DNA of 64,000 bases from Branchiostoma belcheri (GCF_001625305.1 NW_017802603.1:262719-326718), one strand, 5' to 3'; shown: positions 1 to 14,795, numbered from the stretch's first letter. The notes: a model not told the origin generated them from the letters alone. Numbers and translations are program-made.

Positions 1-3000
1 TTCTATGTGAATGAATAAAAAAAAATTCAAAATGATACGTTTTCCGTTGTCGGTCTTTATCAAGAACCATTGGAAACTATTGTACGTATAAATTGCATGC
101 TTGTGTCTAATTCCTAATGCCTTAACGGGCCTGAAATGAACCGAAAATAATGAATAAGACATTTTTTGATCGTCGTAGAGGAGTTGGTTAGAATTTTGTC
201 TTTATCATATGAGGTTACGCACTGTCTAGACACGGTGTGATATAGGACCCGTGGTTATAACTCCTTACAATGTTGGGCTTAGAGGCTCAACTTTCTCTTT
301 AAAGATTTGTTTTCATCGTTTGTAGACTTTGTAAACTTTCCTATGCATAAACAAGCTTCTCAAATTCTGCATATCATATAGTAGAAGGTGTTCTGATCCC
401 ATTCTAAACAGTACACTAGTACTTAATGCAAATTTCTACATCACGCTTTCTTGACGTTATGTCTTAAACGATCTTTTCAAACGTTTTCTTCTTCCCCGCC
501 CAGGGACCAGGCTGCCAACGAGTTTTCACGGGGAATCTGAAACACTTACGGGTTTTATGAAGTCTGTACTCCGGTGTCAAGCGTACAGATGAAGATTAAT
601 GACTTCCTCTCGGCTGTCCATGTATCATCTTTACGTCATGACCTTGTAGTAAGTTTAGAACATGACAAACTTCTGGATTATGGGCGTGGGCATTTATAGC
701 TAATTACTATATACTGCATTTCACTTATATTAGACGCTTTCACATAATTGTTATATTTCAACCGCTGAGTGTAATGTATATGAACAACGCCTTCACCATA
801 CATCCTATGTTGATAAAGTCTGATTCAGAATTACCTACTTGTTAAAGTACATAAAGACAGTCCAACATCTTTATACATTATATTTCATTCAGACTTATTC
901 ATATTCGTATTAGTCAAAGTTGACATACTATATTTCCAAATTTGCTGATAACTGCTTTGGAACATTGTGGAGTATTAAACACTGTAAGATAGTAGGGGAT
1001 TTAAGGCATCGATAATGTTTGCTATTTGCCACTCAAGTTTTTTATGATCTCAGCAAGGAAAAGGACATTATATGATCTCAGAAAACTCAAGAAATGTACC
1101 ATCGAACTCATCAGGAAGGCAGCAATATGTTTTCTCGTCCGTGGGGTTGAAATTAAGATGAAAGCTGCCCCGATCTGTTTTTATTTCCCTCGAGCAGGCG
1201 GAAAAGTTGTGCTAATTGACGCTCCACACCCCCAAGGAAAATTCCCTTACAACATCAGGTACCCCCAGGTTAACGGAAGACTAGGTTAAGTGATATTTTC
1301 CAGTGCATGGCCTAAAGTGTAATTGCTAAATGGACGCAGTGTTAACAACACTTAGTACGGTCAGAAAAAGTCAAAGATGACTTCCCGTTTAATGGATATA
1401 AAGTTTTGCTTATATCTCACACTGTGATGACGGGATGTTCTCTCGTAACCTCGCGCCGTATGGTAGCTTGTCGGAAAGTTTCTCTCGGGTTTAAAAAGTT
1501 CATTGATCGTCCAAATGTTTAGGATGACAAAGCTGAAAAACAAAGCTCGCGCGGCTTTTCTTGCTTTCCCATTGTAAGTTAATATATAACGTTTATACTT
1601 GGGTCTGATTAAATCTTTAATTGCGAAGTACTCATTACATCACATTCTATGTAAGGGGTTTTGGTGAATGAAAAAAAAAAACTGTTATGGCAGATAATTG
1701 GTAGAAGTGTAATAAGGACAGCGAGTGATTTGAGTCTGAGTTGCCGACAATCGTATAGGGGCCAAAAGAATAAAACAGCAAGTCGAAAATAAGGCAGATT
1801 ACACAATGGTGTTCAAGACGTCATCATATAGTACATGAAAATTGATCAAACGGAAGTCACAGAATCACAAAGGACATACATGTATTACATTAACAGTTGA
1901 CCTTGAAAACTTCACACCCCTCCCCACACGTTCTATGTTTTGAGTTGGACATCGATTTTCAGCCAGCATACCATGTAGTGTAGTTCCTTTGACCAGGCTG
2001 TGGGTGTTTGACGCGGTTAGCTTTTTAGGTTCAGTGAGTTCAGGGAGCCGTAGTGCCATGTGTACTTCCTTCAGTTTACATGTTTCACGTTGAGGACGTT
2101 CCTGAGGAGTTTGTGAGCCGCCCACACCTTCCAGGAATCTACCTTGGCAGACATCAGTGTAGAATGATGTCTTATTCATATCATAGAGGCTCATCCTTAA
2201 GGACACTTACGAGGGCTCGATCCCTGTGATTTTTACATGCTTGTAAGTGGATGGAATGTTCTACGGATAGTTGGCAAACATAGAGCAACAGTGACTTCTA
2301 GTGTAGACATATGTTATAACTGCTACACTGATATATTATGGTTACATGTATGACGTAGCCCCTCCCTCTAAAAGTTTGGTCAGTTGTTTCCCACCTATTC
2401 TCTCGAACTAAGAGTCTCCTATTACTTAGATATTGCACAGATATCACAGCAGAACTTAAATCTACACCGACAGAATTTAGAAAGCGTCAAAGTACATGGA
2501 CATCAACTATCTTGGTGTATAGATAGAAACGTAGAATATTCATGCCAAAAAACGTACTCTGTTCATTACCAAAACAGATCGCTAGACGCTATCAATCCTA
2601 ACAGGTTCCTCCCCTCCACACGGTTCTGTCCAGTAGCCCTGTTCTGCCCCTGGTGCCGAATTTCAACCCTCGCCGCCTGTAATTAACAGTGTCAAAACAG
2701 CCCCTCCCGACACAAGCCCGCCTCTCGGAACCCAATCCAAGAATCAACGTCAAAATTAAGTTGAATTGAGCCAATGAGCCCCGGCCTCTTTCTATCCGAG
2801 CCCTTTTTGCCTGTTTTGAATTTGGCCAACCTACCGACAAGGACGCTTGTTTTGAAAACAGGAAAGTAAATCTACGGTCTAATGAAGAGCTCAGCTTGAG
2901 AGCTAAGTTGGAACGTCCGCAGTGCCCTGGGAATGAGAACTAATGGGCCCTGAGCTTGTTTTTGTCTGATGACTAGGTGGTCCTATTTTTCTAGGGAATT

Positions 3001-3378
3001 CAGGGTAAGAGAAGCTAAAACCAAGAGCTTTGTGATAATAGGAGATCCATGCAGCGTCTATGACTATGGGACAAGAAATGTGCATTGTAGACAGACCTTG
3101 TCGTTCTTGATTTATTGCTTTTTACTCTATTAGTGCAGGGTATATCCCCAAGTCTATTAATGGCTCACCGTAGGTCAGTTAACAACTTTTGTTCTTGTCG
3201 TAAACTTAACGGAAGATACCCGTCGACGTCGTTGTACCAGTATTGTGCATGGTATATCCAAATGATGTTCATTTTGTCTATCTATACTTTTTCACTATCT
3301 GTAATGTCTATCACTGAATCTTGTAGAATAGTGTGGGATAGCTCTAACTAGTAACTTGAATATGCATAAAACACTAAA
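1..3378. other. Gene-free 3' flank, segment 1
   Basis: AT-rich intergenic or intronic DNA. The open frames (up to about 113 codons at 1865-2206 minus) lack domain signatures and splice-supported neighbours. No RNA gene or mobile element was recognised. Confidence 0.55.
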
Positions 3379-3448
3379 GCAAACAAAGAAGCAAACAAAC
3401 AAACAAACAAAACGAACGAACAAACAAACAAACAAACAAACAAGCAAA
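3379..3448. repeat. (AAAC)n microsatellite, imperfect
   Basis: About 70 nt of CAAA/AAAC units with AACG and AAGC interruptions. Translated on the minus strand it gives the low-complexity FVCLFVCL pattern, which should not be taken as protein. Confidence 0.92.
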
Positions 3449-6400
3449 CTGAAGAGTGGACCCTAAATGCTCTGTAGGAAATTTTGACTTTTGTCCACTA
3501 TGACTCGCAAACAGTCCGTAGTGGTTTAATACCTCTTGAAACCCAAAACGGTACAAAATGTATGACAACCTTTTGTATGAATACCTGTGTCTAGTGACGT
3601 TTTGTCTGTACACATGGAGGAGGCACTAAATGTACTCTACAATGTGGTCAAATATGTACACATGTATCAAAATTGTACCACAAGTGATCATCATGTACGC
3701 ATGTAATGTTTTCTTTAAACCATGGTTGACTTTAACGTTGTTGATGGCATGACATTGTGTAGCGCTACAACTCCGACGAAAAAAAGTACTGTATTCTGGA
3801 TAGACATGATAGCAAAAAGCAAGCAAACAAACGTATATGTTTACCAAACAGTTGACATTCTAGATAAAAAGGCGGATCTATTAAGTCAGTTTTCAAAAAT
3901 GCCCTACGGAAAGAGGACTTTTATCTCAACCCTTATAATCAGGAAACATCACCGCTCCTTTGTTGTGGAAACGTTTTGTCTGAACTGACGAACTTCGTAA
4001 ACGATTTTATCACCTGACCGGCTACAAAAGACCAGGGGAGGAGAATTTCTGCTGCGGGACGGACGAGATAAACACCAGACCACCGACACTGACACAATCT
4101 TTGTCATCATCTCTGTAACTATTCCTCAGAAAGGACCGAGCTAAGTCCAAATAAAACACAGTACATCAATGTTGTTCTTGTGTTTCATGACCGCAATGAA
4201 AGTTGGCAAGAAAAGAGTTTAAATGGCAAAACTGTGCAATAAAGCTAAAGCCCAACCTTTTGTGCTTTTGTCACAATTACTCTTAATTAGCCCATTTGTC
4301 TCACGGAACTTCACCTGTATGTGGCAGATCAGACGAGATACGCGCTAAAAGGACGGCGAAAATTCCCTGGGGCGGCGGGAGTGATAACAGAAGACGGATG
4401 AGCCCGAATGTTCCCTCCCACCTGTCGTGCTATCCCAGTAAACAGTCCACCCCCCTCCCCACTCCGTCATCACGGCATGGCGGCTCTTTTTGATCTGACG
4501 TACCTTTCAACAAAACTGTAATTTTTCTTAAATACAATTAGGCTCGGCCTGTATCTGTACAAGACATCACGACTCCCGAGCCTTTAAATGAATTGTCATA
4601 AAATTTTCTCGGTTTGAGGGCTCTTGTTTCAGATAGATGCCCGTGATATATGTAACCTTTTATTGACCTCAGTTCTTCCCCTCAACCCGCGGTCGCCGGT
4701 CTCTACTTCGTCGTAATAAATTGCAGGAGATAATTTTATTTTTGTGTAAAAGCTCGGTAATAAACTCGAAATGAATTCTTTATCTCGTAAGCGCGATCTG
4801 ATATCTACAGCATAAAAACGGACGGGGAAACTTTTCAGTTTTTTAACAAACCTGTATTTAGGAATTCATGACAAACGATGCTTGTATGGAAAATTTGTCA
4901 AAACTTATCAGCTGTAAACATGAAACAATCTGTGTTCCAAGATATAAAAGCAATTCTATAGTTATTATCACCGAAGTCTAAATACAAAATAGAGAAGACA
5001 AAACTTTTTAGTAGGCAAAACCAAATTGGTCATCGGAGGCATCGATAGAATCTCGAAGTGAAAATGAGACATTTATTGTTGCTGATGTGTAAAGGGCATC
5101 ACACGGGTTCTTAATGTTGTGTCTTCAAAGTAAGGGTCTCGCCCTTTCATCAAAGTGCCGGTGGATTATAGATCTGTGTGCCCCGTGTCACTTCTCGGGC
5201 GACACTTCTGTCATTTAGAACGTGAGATAACATCGTTAGGCTGGGCGGGTCGTGTCTTCTTAAGTACATCTCCGACGTGGACTCCCACTCTTTGTATGTG
5301 GGCTTTACTTTCAATTTCCCAAATCACAGTAGAAGACTGTTACAAATTAGGTAACTTTTATGTGATTTATAGCCGTGTAGGTGTGGACTGGTTGTGTGTG
5401 GGATTCCCGTCATCCTTTGCGCGGCGATGAACTTCTGTAGTTCAATAGTTCATGTCTACGAACATCCCCTTTTACTGACGGCCTTCACTTTCTTCAAACT
5501 ATGAATTAAAGCTCAAAACTGCAAAGACAAGTGTAAAACGTTATCTGATTTTATTTTACAACAAAGGATACCTTTATGGCGCATAACTAGCTCTGTATCT
5601 GTGTAAGTGGTTTACTTTTTCTTCGCGTCAGGATGTTTTCTGTGGTAAGATTGCGTCACGACAGAAACATCTATAACTGCCATGCCCCCCGGAATTCACC
5701 TACATGTTTTGGGTTCGTGGCCAATGTAAATATTTGGATTCATATTAAACAAGAATTGGCTGCTAGAATACCGCAATAAAACGAATCTGTCAACCGGACG
5801 ATAAAAGAGATTCCCGACAATTAAGCTAAATAAATGGTGACGATGGAAAATGAACGGAAAGCTTAAACAGTGAGTGACGATGACGTGCTCAGGAAACAAA
5901 CCCGCGACCCTTGGTTGAGAGCGGCCAGCTGCCGCCGTGAGATGCACCCCTCTCGGTTGTCTTCCTTGCGGTCTTTGCATCTTGTCAGGCGGCGGGCCTG
6001 ACAGCCATTAAGCAGGCGAGCGCTCAGGCGAGTGATGCCTTTTGAAAGATGCTTCTAGTTAATGCTCTATTTGATTGCGCCTATTCTTCAATATTGCCGG
6101 CTTTACGACAATTTACTGGCCCGCGTTAATAGACTGAACTGAGCGTAGACATGCCGCGGAGTGATGGCGTGATAAAAAGCAGAGTTTTGCCCATTATAGT
6201 TCAAGTTGGGCATATTTCTGGGAGTCGTGTATTCCGAGTCCATCCGGTGTAAGCGATGAAACCCTATCTGCAAGGTTACCACTGTGAGATGTAGACCACA
6301 TCCTTTCAGGCGTATTTCTCTCTGCTTATATTTATGGCTGCATACCAGACACAACTTTTCTGAAGGCGTTCCGATCTCCGGATGATAAGTAGCCGCGGCG

Positions 6401-9400
6401 ACGCCACGGATAATTTTACCTGACAGAGCGGCTAGCGTGGCCGGGTTGACTGCACCCCCTATCTTTCCCCTAACGCGCTGTAGCAGAAAAGTTGACGAAG
6501 CACCGGCGCCAGCCCCAATTTTGGGTGGCAAGGCTCTCCTTTCATCTCACCTACCGCACAATCGGCAACCATTTGAAACATTTCGACCCGGAGTCTGAGC
6601 GTTTTGACCCTCCCCTAACTTGGCAACACAGTCAGAAAGAACCGGCACGGGACGAACTGTAATTGTTTGAAAGTACGCCAACGCGCAAAGTGAGGTAACC
6701 GCGCTGCCATTGTTTGCAAAGATTTTTTCTGTATCTTTAACAGACGTTGTAAACCCACTCTAGCCTATAATTGTTAATAGTCGCTGTTAATACACCTATC
6801 TAGCGAGATAAAGATCACACCCAGACAAAAAGCAAAATATGTGCACCATTGTTAGGGCTTGTACGGAAGGCGTCGCGGGCGCCAAGCCGACGGACACGGG
6901 TTGCGACTCCGAAAATCGCCCGAAGGCCCGAGCTGAACTTTCCGTGAACCCGAGTACCTTGTGTCTCACCCCCGTGCCACCGTGAAGCGAGGTCCGGCCG
7001 ACTACCGCCAGCCTGAGACGGCCCGGCAGACAAGGGAGCGATTTTTAATTGGGACTAGATAAGGGTAACGAGTGAAGGCAAGGGGCGACGGCCACGGTGT
7101 CTCCGTCCAGTCTAGCAGGCGAGCCAGGGCAGCGGAAAATTAACTTCGAGCCAGACAAACTCTTTATGGGCAAAACGGTTAACGCCTTCTCAAGTTTTAA
7201 TAGCGCGTGAAGCCAACCCCATTGTGGGGAAACGTTAATAAAATTCTTCATCGAGAAAATAGTTGGCTCTGTGCATTGGGCAAAAATGGCCAATTTTGCA
7301 GCTGCTTTCACGCACTATGATTTCTGACGGTTTGACGATCATAACTTCATGCAGAGTTTTTTTTCGCGCGCTCGTTAACAGCACGAAACGAAGAGACGCA
7401 CTTTGCTGTTGTCAGGCAGGTTGACAGACTTGCGTGCAGACGATGTCTTGGCCCTTGACAACCAAAAAGGCGGGAAAGATCAAACATTCCGTCTGAGCAG
7501 ACATGTTTGGAGATCATTAATTCGTCAGTTCAGCTGTACACTCATGTGTTGTCCAACAAGGCTGTCATTCTATATTACCTGATGATATTTGACGGATTCA
7601 TATAACTCATGGAGTTAATGTCTCAAGGTCTAACATTACCGCTTTATTCAGGTAAATAGACTCTGAAGGTGAAATAGTAGATATAAAACTTAGTATTAAA
7701 AGGGTTAAAAATCTTAAACTAATCGGCGTGAGAAACAGCAGTGGTATTTTGTAACATGGTTGCACCATGTGGACAACGTAGGAATCCCCTATTATCGGTA
7801 CGATAATCTGTTTAAGTATGTACGAAGAATTATCGGTATTCCGGCGGCTTTGTCCTTGAGATTTCCCCGAACAGACCTCCATGGGTCGGGCCGCGTCACT
7901 CCGATGGCTCAGGGCTACTATAGAATCGCGTACGCCATTTTATCAGTATAGAGTTTCTTGTATTGTCACGTACACCTGCCTAGTGGGGGTATCGCCATGT
8001 CTTTTTTACACAATGCTTGTCAACATCGTGACAACTTACAAAATGTGTTGTGTCTTACAATAAAGCATTGTCTCGTCAAGGATACTACTGACTGAAGCCT
8101 TTTGTTCTTGTGTTACACTTAACAGTAGAAGAACAACAGCGACAACGAAATTACACAGTGTTGAACATGTACGCTAGATTGTCTCCCAAATTGAGCGATT
8201 TGCTATTTCTTGACAGCTAATGTATCAGAATTATGTTTTCGCGTGAAGTTTTCTTGCAGAAAAAGGTTTCTTGACCGAAATCTAGCGCTGCAAATGGTTG
8301 TGTTGTGATTTAGTAGCCGAGCTCCGCGGGTAAGGTTGAGGTCTGTAGCCCTTTACTGCGGTTCAGACGGCAGTTTTTAAGAGCTGGCCACCTACTGTGC
8401 TCGCACGAGTCTCCCAGCAGGTGGTAAGAAGGTGAGTACAGGCTTCCCTGATGTAAATCGTTCAGTTCGTGGTCTCAGGGCGATGCCTTGTGCACCTACG
8501 CGTGCGTAATGCACCGTGATGTAAGGTGACCCGGCCTGTCCGCCGCGGACACAATGGCGGCTCGCTAGTCTTGTTTAGAACCGGGCCGGTGGAGGAATTA
8601 ATTAGACGGTAGGAGAGATACCGCCCTTCCCATTAATGTTATTGAAAAGATCGATAATGATGGGGTACACAAGCAAACACGTACCTATAAATCAAGGAAA
8701 GGGCAGCGCTTAAGAACTGCCTACTTGTCATTCTACAGCACCCACCCCCTGGCTATGCAAGCAGGGAAAAAAAGTTTCGCCCCACGGTGGCGAGTTGACC
8801 CGCCGACGACTCCCGATAGATAACAAACGCCACCCTTCCAGAGTTTATTCCATGACTCCTTGACATAAAACAGAAAAATTCGCCGGGACACTTCAAATAC
8901 ACACAGCCCCACACTTCCCTCCACCGCCGGCAGAACCAATCTGGTTTGAAGTCCGGGGTGGATTTTGCTGTTTGGCGGGTCGTATCCTTTTCAACTCCGC
9001 AAGATCGTGTTCCAACATTGTTGGATAGCATTTGCAGAAAGACGTGAGCTTAGGTGGATTTCAGGATCCCGACTATCGCTTCCTTCTGCCATGAAATATA
9101 GCCCCGCCTGCCGAGCTTCGGTGGAGCAGAAAATACGGTGAGTCGAAGTTCAGGTAATTTTTGCCAAGTAACCGAGTTCGAAAAGCCGAGGAGATTACCC
9201 TTAACCCCCGCGTTCTTAGACACCGTAAAATCGCCACTTAAAACTCGAACACTTTCCCTCTCCAAAACTTCTAAGGCCATTTGAGCACCGCGCAAAGTAG
9301 GTATCCATAACACATTAAGGCCTATTACCAAGCGGTGCTAAAAGTTTTCAGCCAGCGCCGTGGGACCCTGAAGGCGGATAACATCCACTTTTTCTGACAA

Positions 9401-9552
9401 GATCTCCGGAAATGTTCTAACTGTGTTAAGAGCTGCGGACTTCTGACGGGACTGTGGGCAAATCTTCCCGCCAGACATGTTCAGGTCCCGCCTGACATGA
9501 ACTCTACAGTGATGGTCATGTACATCATTACCGCAGGGGTCAGAGGTAACCC

Positions 9553-9589
9553 AGCCTGTCCAGGACAGACTACATGTACATGACAGGCT
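9553..9589. repeat. Short inverted repeat, potential hairpin
   Basis: AGCCTGTC (9553-9560) pairs with GACAGGCT (9582-9589) across a 21-nt loop. The left arm also overlaps the nested dyad CTGTCCAGGACAG (9556-9568). It could be a small hairpin or a chance dyad. Confidence 0.4.
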
Positions 9590-10052
9590 AGTCTCCCATT
9601 CACGCCTTCAGCTGTCTTTCGCAAATTACTCTTCAGTCGTCTTGTATAATTCAGTCAACGTTTGTACGGAGTCGTCCCGATGTCTTGTCTTCAGGGCTCG
9701 GTCGGAGCATTTAATGTGAGGAACATCCCAAGAGCTTGGCGTTTTTTTCTATCACCAGCGTGGCTCCAAGCCAGAGACTAGACGGACGTCAAGGCTGCTT
9801 GATTTAATGCCGTTATGTTGCCGCCTGGCCTTGGACGCCATATTACTTAAATGCCTTTGTGTTCTATATTTTTTCTGATTTTATTGTCTAGATGAGAGGT
9901 TGCGGTGTAACTTAGGGCCCGTTAATTTGGTGCACTTGACTGGAGATGTCATTTGCATGTAGAGGTTGGAATTTTTCTCACAGCGTGATAATTGTAGGAT
10001 TATCGTAATTGCCCATCCAAATTGTGCTTCTTTATCACATAAAGGCGTTGAA

Positions 10053-10083
10053 GAGGTATTAAGAAAACGTTCGAGGTATTAAG
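10053..10083. repeat. Short direct repeat, 20-nt period
   Basis: GAGGTATTAAG occurs at 10053-10063 and again at 10073-10083. The copies look like a small local tandem duplication that has partly diverged. Confidence 0.6.
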
Positions 10084-10550
10084 CAAAAGACTTGGCGGTA
10101 TCAGTCTCGTTCAGACTATAAACTGTATGTCATCAATCATTTTGCTTCAAAGGATTACAGAAATAAAAACATGGGAAAATTGAGATTACAGAAAACGCAT
10201 TCCTCTGTTTTCTAATGATTCTTTTTCGATATGATAATTGTTCGAGCACTTTTGTTAAATTGATATCGTCCTAGCGTAATAAACACTAACTTCCAGGTTT
10301 GTTGAAATGGCGTTTGAAAGAAAAAGTAGCAGACAAAATCTGGAATCTACTGACTTTGTTCTTTATCGTAAGTTTGGCTGTACTCGCTGGGGACCGGCCG
10401 TTTAATGCGAGTCAGATCGGGGAGAGATGCTTGGGTTATCTGGAATTTCTCTAACATGCGGCAAAGTGTGGTGACGCCAGGATGTCGGCATGGGCTGAGT
10501 CCGCCTGTCAAGCCGGCGGGCCTGCGGGGGACAGACCGCCGATGATTTAC

Positions 10551-10614
10551 ATGGAGGGGAGAGAGAGAGAAACGGAGAGAAAAAGAAGACAAAGAAAAAG
10601 TGAGGGAGGGGGGT
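10551..10614. repeat. Polypurine tract
   Basis: About 60 nt that is almost entirely A and G on the plus strand, mixing GAGAGA and AAAGAAGA runs and ending in a G-run. Such tracts are simple-sequence DNA and can form non-B structure. Confidence 0.7.
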
Positions 10615-13329
10615 GCTGAAAATTATGTTGTTGTTGTCCTTGTTCTACGTCTATTATTACGCTAGACGTGGTCTCTATGTGATGGGTTTCATCACTTGGT
10701 ACCAAAGTATTACACTTATATTCCTGTCTAAACGACGTTCAGCAAAATGTTTCTCACACAGGACAAGGAGGCATACATTGTGTGATCAATGGAAAAAGTA
10801 CCGGAGTAACTTTTAAATTGATGGCCAGTTTTCAATTGCTATATGTAAGCTCCTTGCTTTCACAGAGGTTCTTTCAGAGCGGCCCTTGGACTGCTAGTGC
10901 CCCCCTCCCTCACAGTCAATGATCATAAAATCGTGCCTGTACAGAACATGACATTGCGGGTGACTCAGGTAATCTTGGTAATTTCCTCTATTAAGAGCTT
11001 CCCCTCCCCCTGTCCGGGGCGTACCGCAGGTCTGACGGCGCACCTGCCGAGGTGTACCTCTGGGGCGTCCGACAGCCCCCCTGTCTGCGTGTGCCACCCC
11101 CACAAGCGATAATACATCATAAGCACCCATTAGATCAACATGCTGTCATATCCCGTGTCATTTCAACGCGGATGGATCAAACGGGTGCATCCAATAATGT
11201 CATCGTACATGAGGTCACCTCCCCACGGGCAGTCATCCTCCTTATCACTCCGCGTACCCCCCGAGGACTACTTTTTTTCCTCACTCAGTGTTTTCCTTCC
11301 ATTACGTTTTGCTTGGCGTTCTCCGGAGTGTAGCGTTCCGCCTCGCGAGTGACGACAGGCTAGTTAAAGTCTTCCTCCCCCTGAGTCGGGTTTCAACGCC
11401 TCGATATTGAAGTGACCTTTGCGAAGAATTGCCATGTTAAGGGTGCGTGTTGCGTGATATGGATCCAATGTTGCCGCCAACAGCACGTCTGACTAATGAG
11501 AACAGATTGTTATAAATCATCCCCGCCACGGATAACCTTCCTGTTGACACGATTTTCCCCCGTCTTTCCTACGTGCATGATAGCGCGGGAAACAAGGCTA
11601 AGAGGAGGCTCAGCCACAAGACAGGTAATAGATTCCCTCATCTAATCCGTTCCCATTACGGCTTAGAGAGGGAAGTTATCCTGCTAAGCTGGAGCGAGCT
11701 GTCCGAATCCTCGTCGTTCATCACTTTATGATGGGTCCGTGTGACTCCTGAACCCATCACCTGACCAGCGCCCGCAGTTTAGCGCGCGTCCATTTCTACC
11801 TAATGGCCACGAATTGAGTGGTGTGTTTAGAGGCAGAAATTCCCCCCCGGGAAAGGGAGGTAATCCAAGATATTTTACGCGAAAAACAAGACCGCACAAT
11901 CAAAGCCCAATCAGCCTCTGAGGCGAGGATAGGTAAAAAGCAGAGCACCCTCGGAAAACTTCAGTTCCGATGCCCTTTGACACGAAATACCGGTTCTCCC
12001 GCCATTGCGTCTGTAGGGGAGGGACTATTTCCCAGATAGGCATCTGGCTGTACTTTGAAAGTTCTAGTAAACAGTAAGTAGATACATCTCGGGATAATCG
12101 TTATCGTCTGATTTGCAGACGATATTTGCGTCATTTGTCAGGCCGCAGACGACAGTTCGTAATTTCTGTGAGAAAAATATCAGCAAACGGTTACGAAAAG
12201 TCGCTCAAATTACGACCGGTTCGTATGCGAAAAGCGCGTCGTTGTTTAGAAATAGTGCGGCAAATTTGTAATGTTTTCTCCCCAACGATTTCCACGTGGC
12301 AGCGAGCTAAGTGAAGTGTTGAGTGGCAGCGTGTTATTGATGACAAACGATAGAAACTTCAGCCCACCGCCGTATCAGACCCTGCGCGCCCCACCTCCGG
12401 ACATGTTCCCACCGGCCCTACACCGAGACCTGAAATTTCTGCCCCCTTCCTCCAGAAATCCGAGACCCTCTCTGTTGTAGCCGAGTCGGTGCCAGTCAGG
12501 CCAGGGGAGAGTCATTAGTACTACATTAGTGGCAAATGTGATGGACTTGATAGCAAGGGTGTTTGGAAAATTAGCACCTTGAGGACCAAGGGCGGCGCGT
12601 CCTCTTGGTCTGGGGTGCGCGAGGGCAGCCATATTGATTGCAACGAATTTGTGCCAGTCGCGCCCTTCAGACGCTGCTGGTCGTTACAACACTAATGACC
12701 ACTTTCCACAGATAATCCTGGCGAAAAAGGCCTTTCTGCGACATTCCGCGGGGAGCAGTTGTCTTGATTCGACATCTCAAACGCCAGTGGTTCACCTTAA
12801 TTTCCGTGAAAGTGGCGAGGCTCTGTGCACGCCGAACACCCGGGTCATGGCCGGGTTTCAGCGCCGAACATCCCGCCTTTTTACCTGCAGTTTCATGTGT
12901 GTGGGATGGGCTAAGACACAGGCCTATTACACATCCTTTATACCAAAATGTCTCCTCACAAACACGTTAGCGAGGCTTTTACGCGGGAAACTAAACTTTC
13001 CGTGTGACGTCAGCCGCCCGGACAGTGTACAGCCGTGGTGTCTATGTGTAAACCGGATTAAAGGGTCAGAAGGGTGTGTAAACTTGTCAAGAGACGGACA
13101 CATTTACATTGTCAAGTTGTCCACAACTTTCTTCTAAATGAGTCGCTGGAGTTTCTTAGGAGACACCTTCACAGGATCGTCTCATGTCTTAGATATTTCA
13201 TTCTCAATAAAGTCTACTTAAGACTACTTTTATTGCCCTTATCCCAAGTCACAGATACCGTCGCTTGTCTTTGAACATATTTCTTTGCTGTAAGCAGAAT
13301 GGGAGATTTTTACTTGTCATCCTCTCTTT

Positions 13330-13402
13330 CACTCACTCACTCACTCACTCACTCACTCACTCACTCACTCACTCACTCACTCACTCGCTCACTCACTCAC
13401 TC
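13330..13402. repeat. (ACTC)n microsatellite
   Basis: About 72 nt of ACTC units, almost pure, with one CGCTC interruption near 13386. It is a likely polymorphic marker. Confidence 0.96.
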
Positions 13403-14795
13403 TGATTTGGGACGAGTTTTGACATCTGAGACGCCTTTTGTAACGCCTCGTGGAATGACATAGGACAACCAACTCAGGTTTTAAACTCAAACCAACTCAA
13501 GTGTAAAACTGTTTCAAAACATTCAATTTGCACAGAAAAATGTAATTTATCCGGAACAATGTGCCATTCGTCAAATAACGGACATTAAGAGCAGAACAGC
13601 CATAATTTTCTGGAAGAACGCAATTTTGACTTCTACTTGGCTAGATAGAAGTCTTCCAAGTTGTTAGTCATTTTCCACTGGCGGTTAGGATTTAAAATTC
13701 AATGCTGTGGGTGGTTGCTTCACTGTTCATCCGGTGTTGTTTCAAGTATGTAGTGGGATGTAGTAAAACCTTTCTTTGGGTAGTCTAATTCGACCTTTTC
13801 ATCAGACACAGACGTCTGAAATGTTTAACGCGAGTAACCCAAGCCGAACTGCTGTCACATGGATATCATATGACGTCTCCAGTTTCCGCGCTAAAAGTCA
13901 TTTAATTTAGTCCATGTAATGTAGCTGTCCCAACTCTGCGATCAGAACTGAGTGGGTCTATCCAAATTTGTCTCCAGTGATTGTTTTGCCCCATGCGTCG
14001 ATAAAGAAAAAAACAGGAATGATGAAATCACATACAACTACATTAAAATAAAGGCATATTCAATAAAAATACATGTATGTCTGAAATATAAATATAGATA
14101 AATACGTTGCCACATCCATTGTTTCCTGAAATGCTGTCAAATTCAACATAGAAATATTGATAAACATTACTGTTTATACAAAGGAACGAATTTTTTCATG
14201 TCTCACCTGGATGTAGAACAGGTGTAAAGAGTTTGGGTTTCGGAAAGGAATGGAATTTGTTCTACCAAACCTTTCGGTGTATGTTTTTTAATGTTCCCTC
14301 CCTCCTTCCATCCATCTCTTCATCCGGTGAATATCCTCACACCTTTCTACACCTCAGGCTCTCATCCTACCTACAATGGATATCTGTTCCACTACCGCGG
14401 ACAGGGTAGCCGTTTCACAATCAGGTGCGATAATGTTGTTATTCTCATTTGTGTTACGTCGATTATCGGCTCGACGCTAAAAGCTAGCTTTAATCTATTT
14501 GATAGTGTCGAAGATAATATAATCATCATTTCCGAGCTTTGATTGGCGCTTGTGCGTGCCTTTTGAGTGAGATTGAAGATTTAAGTGGAATTGAAGACGA
14601 CGCACGTCGCTCACATATAGCAGATCAACGTTCTGCTGAAACTTAAATCGACACACATGTAGGTAGACATTTGACAACATACGGCAGTAGGCGTCAATGT
14701 CAAAACAATGTTCTCAACAATTCAACACAAAACTGGATATTAACAAAGAAATCATCCACGCAGAAGAATTTTGCAGGACTCCTTAGGGCAAATCG
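13403..14795. other. Gene-free stretch
   Basis: AT-rich, with no recognisable coding, RNA or mobile sequence. The AT-rich part around 14000-14170 is low in complexity but not repetitive. Confidence 0.5.

Larger units (their letters stand above)
3449..13329. other. Gene-free 3' flank, segment 2
   Basis: No gene recognised. GC- and CpG-rich patches occur around 6440-7030, 8300-8600 and 12350-12900. They create chance open frames on both strands (142 codons at 6103-6531 minus, 167 codons at 12634-13137 plus) with no known motif. It also holds the local duplications, polypurine tract and palindromes listed separately. Confidence 0.5.

Noticed and set aside
3374..3613. Cysteine/phenylalanine-rich minus-strand frame
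   Set aside because: It is the translated (AAAC)n microsatellite.
6103..6531. 142-codon minus-strand open frame
   Set aside because: Alanine/glycine-rich start from GC-rich DNA and no family resemblance.
12634..13137. 167-codon plus-strand open frame
   Set aside because: It lies in a GC-rich patch with another overlapping frame, and no recognised motif is present.
13330..13402. Regular repeat considered as a CRISPR-like array
   Set aside because: It is a 4-nt microsatellite without spacers, in an animal genome.
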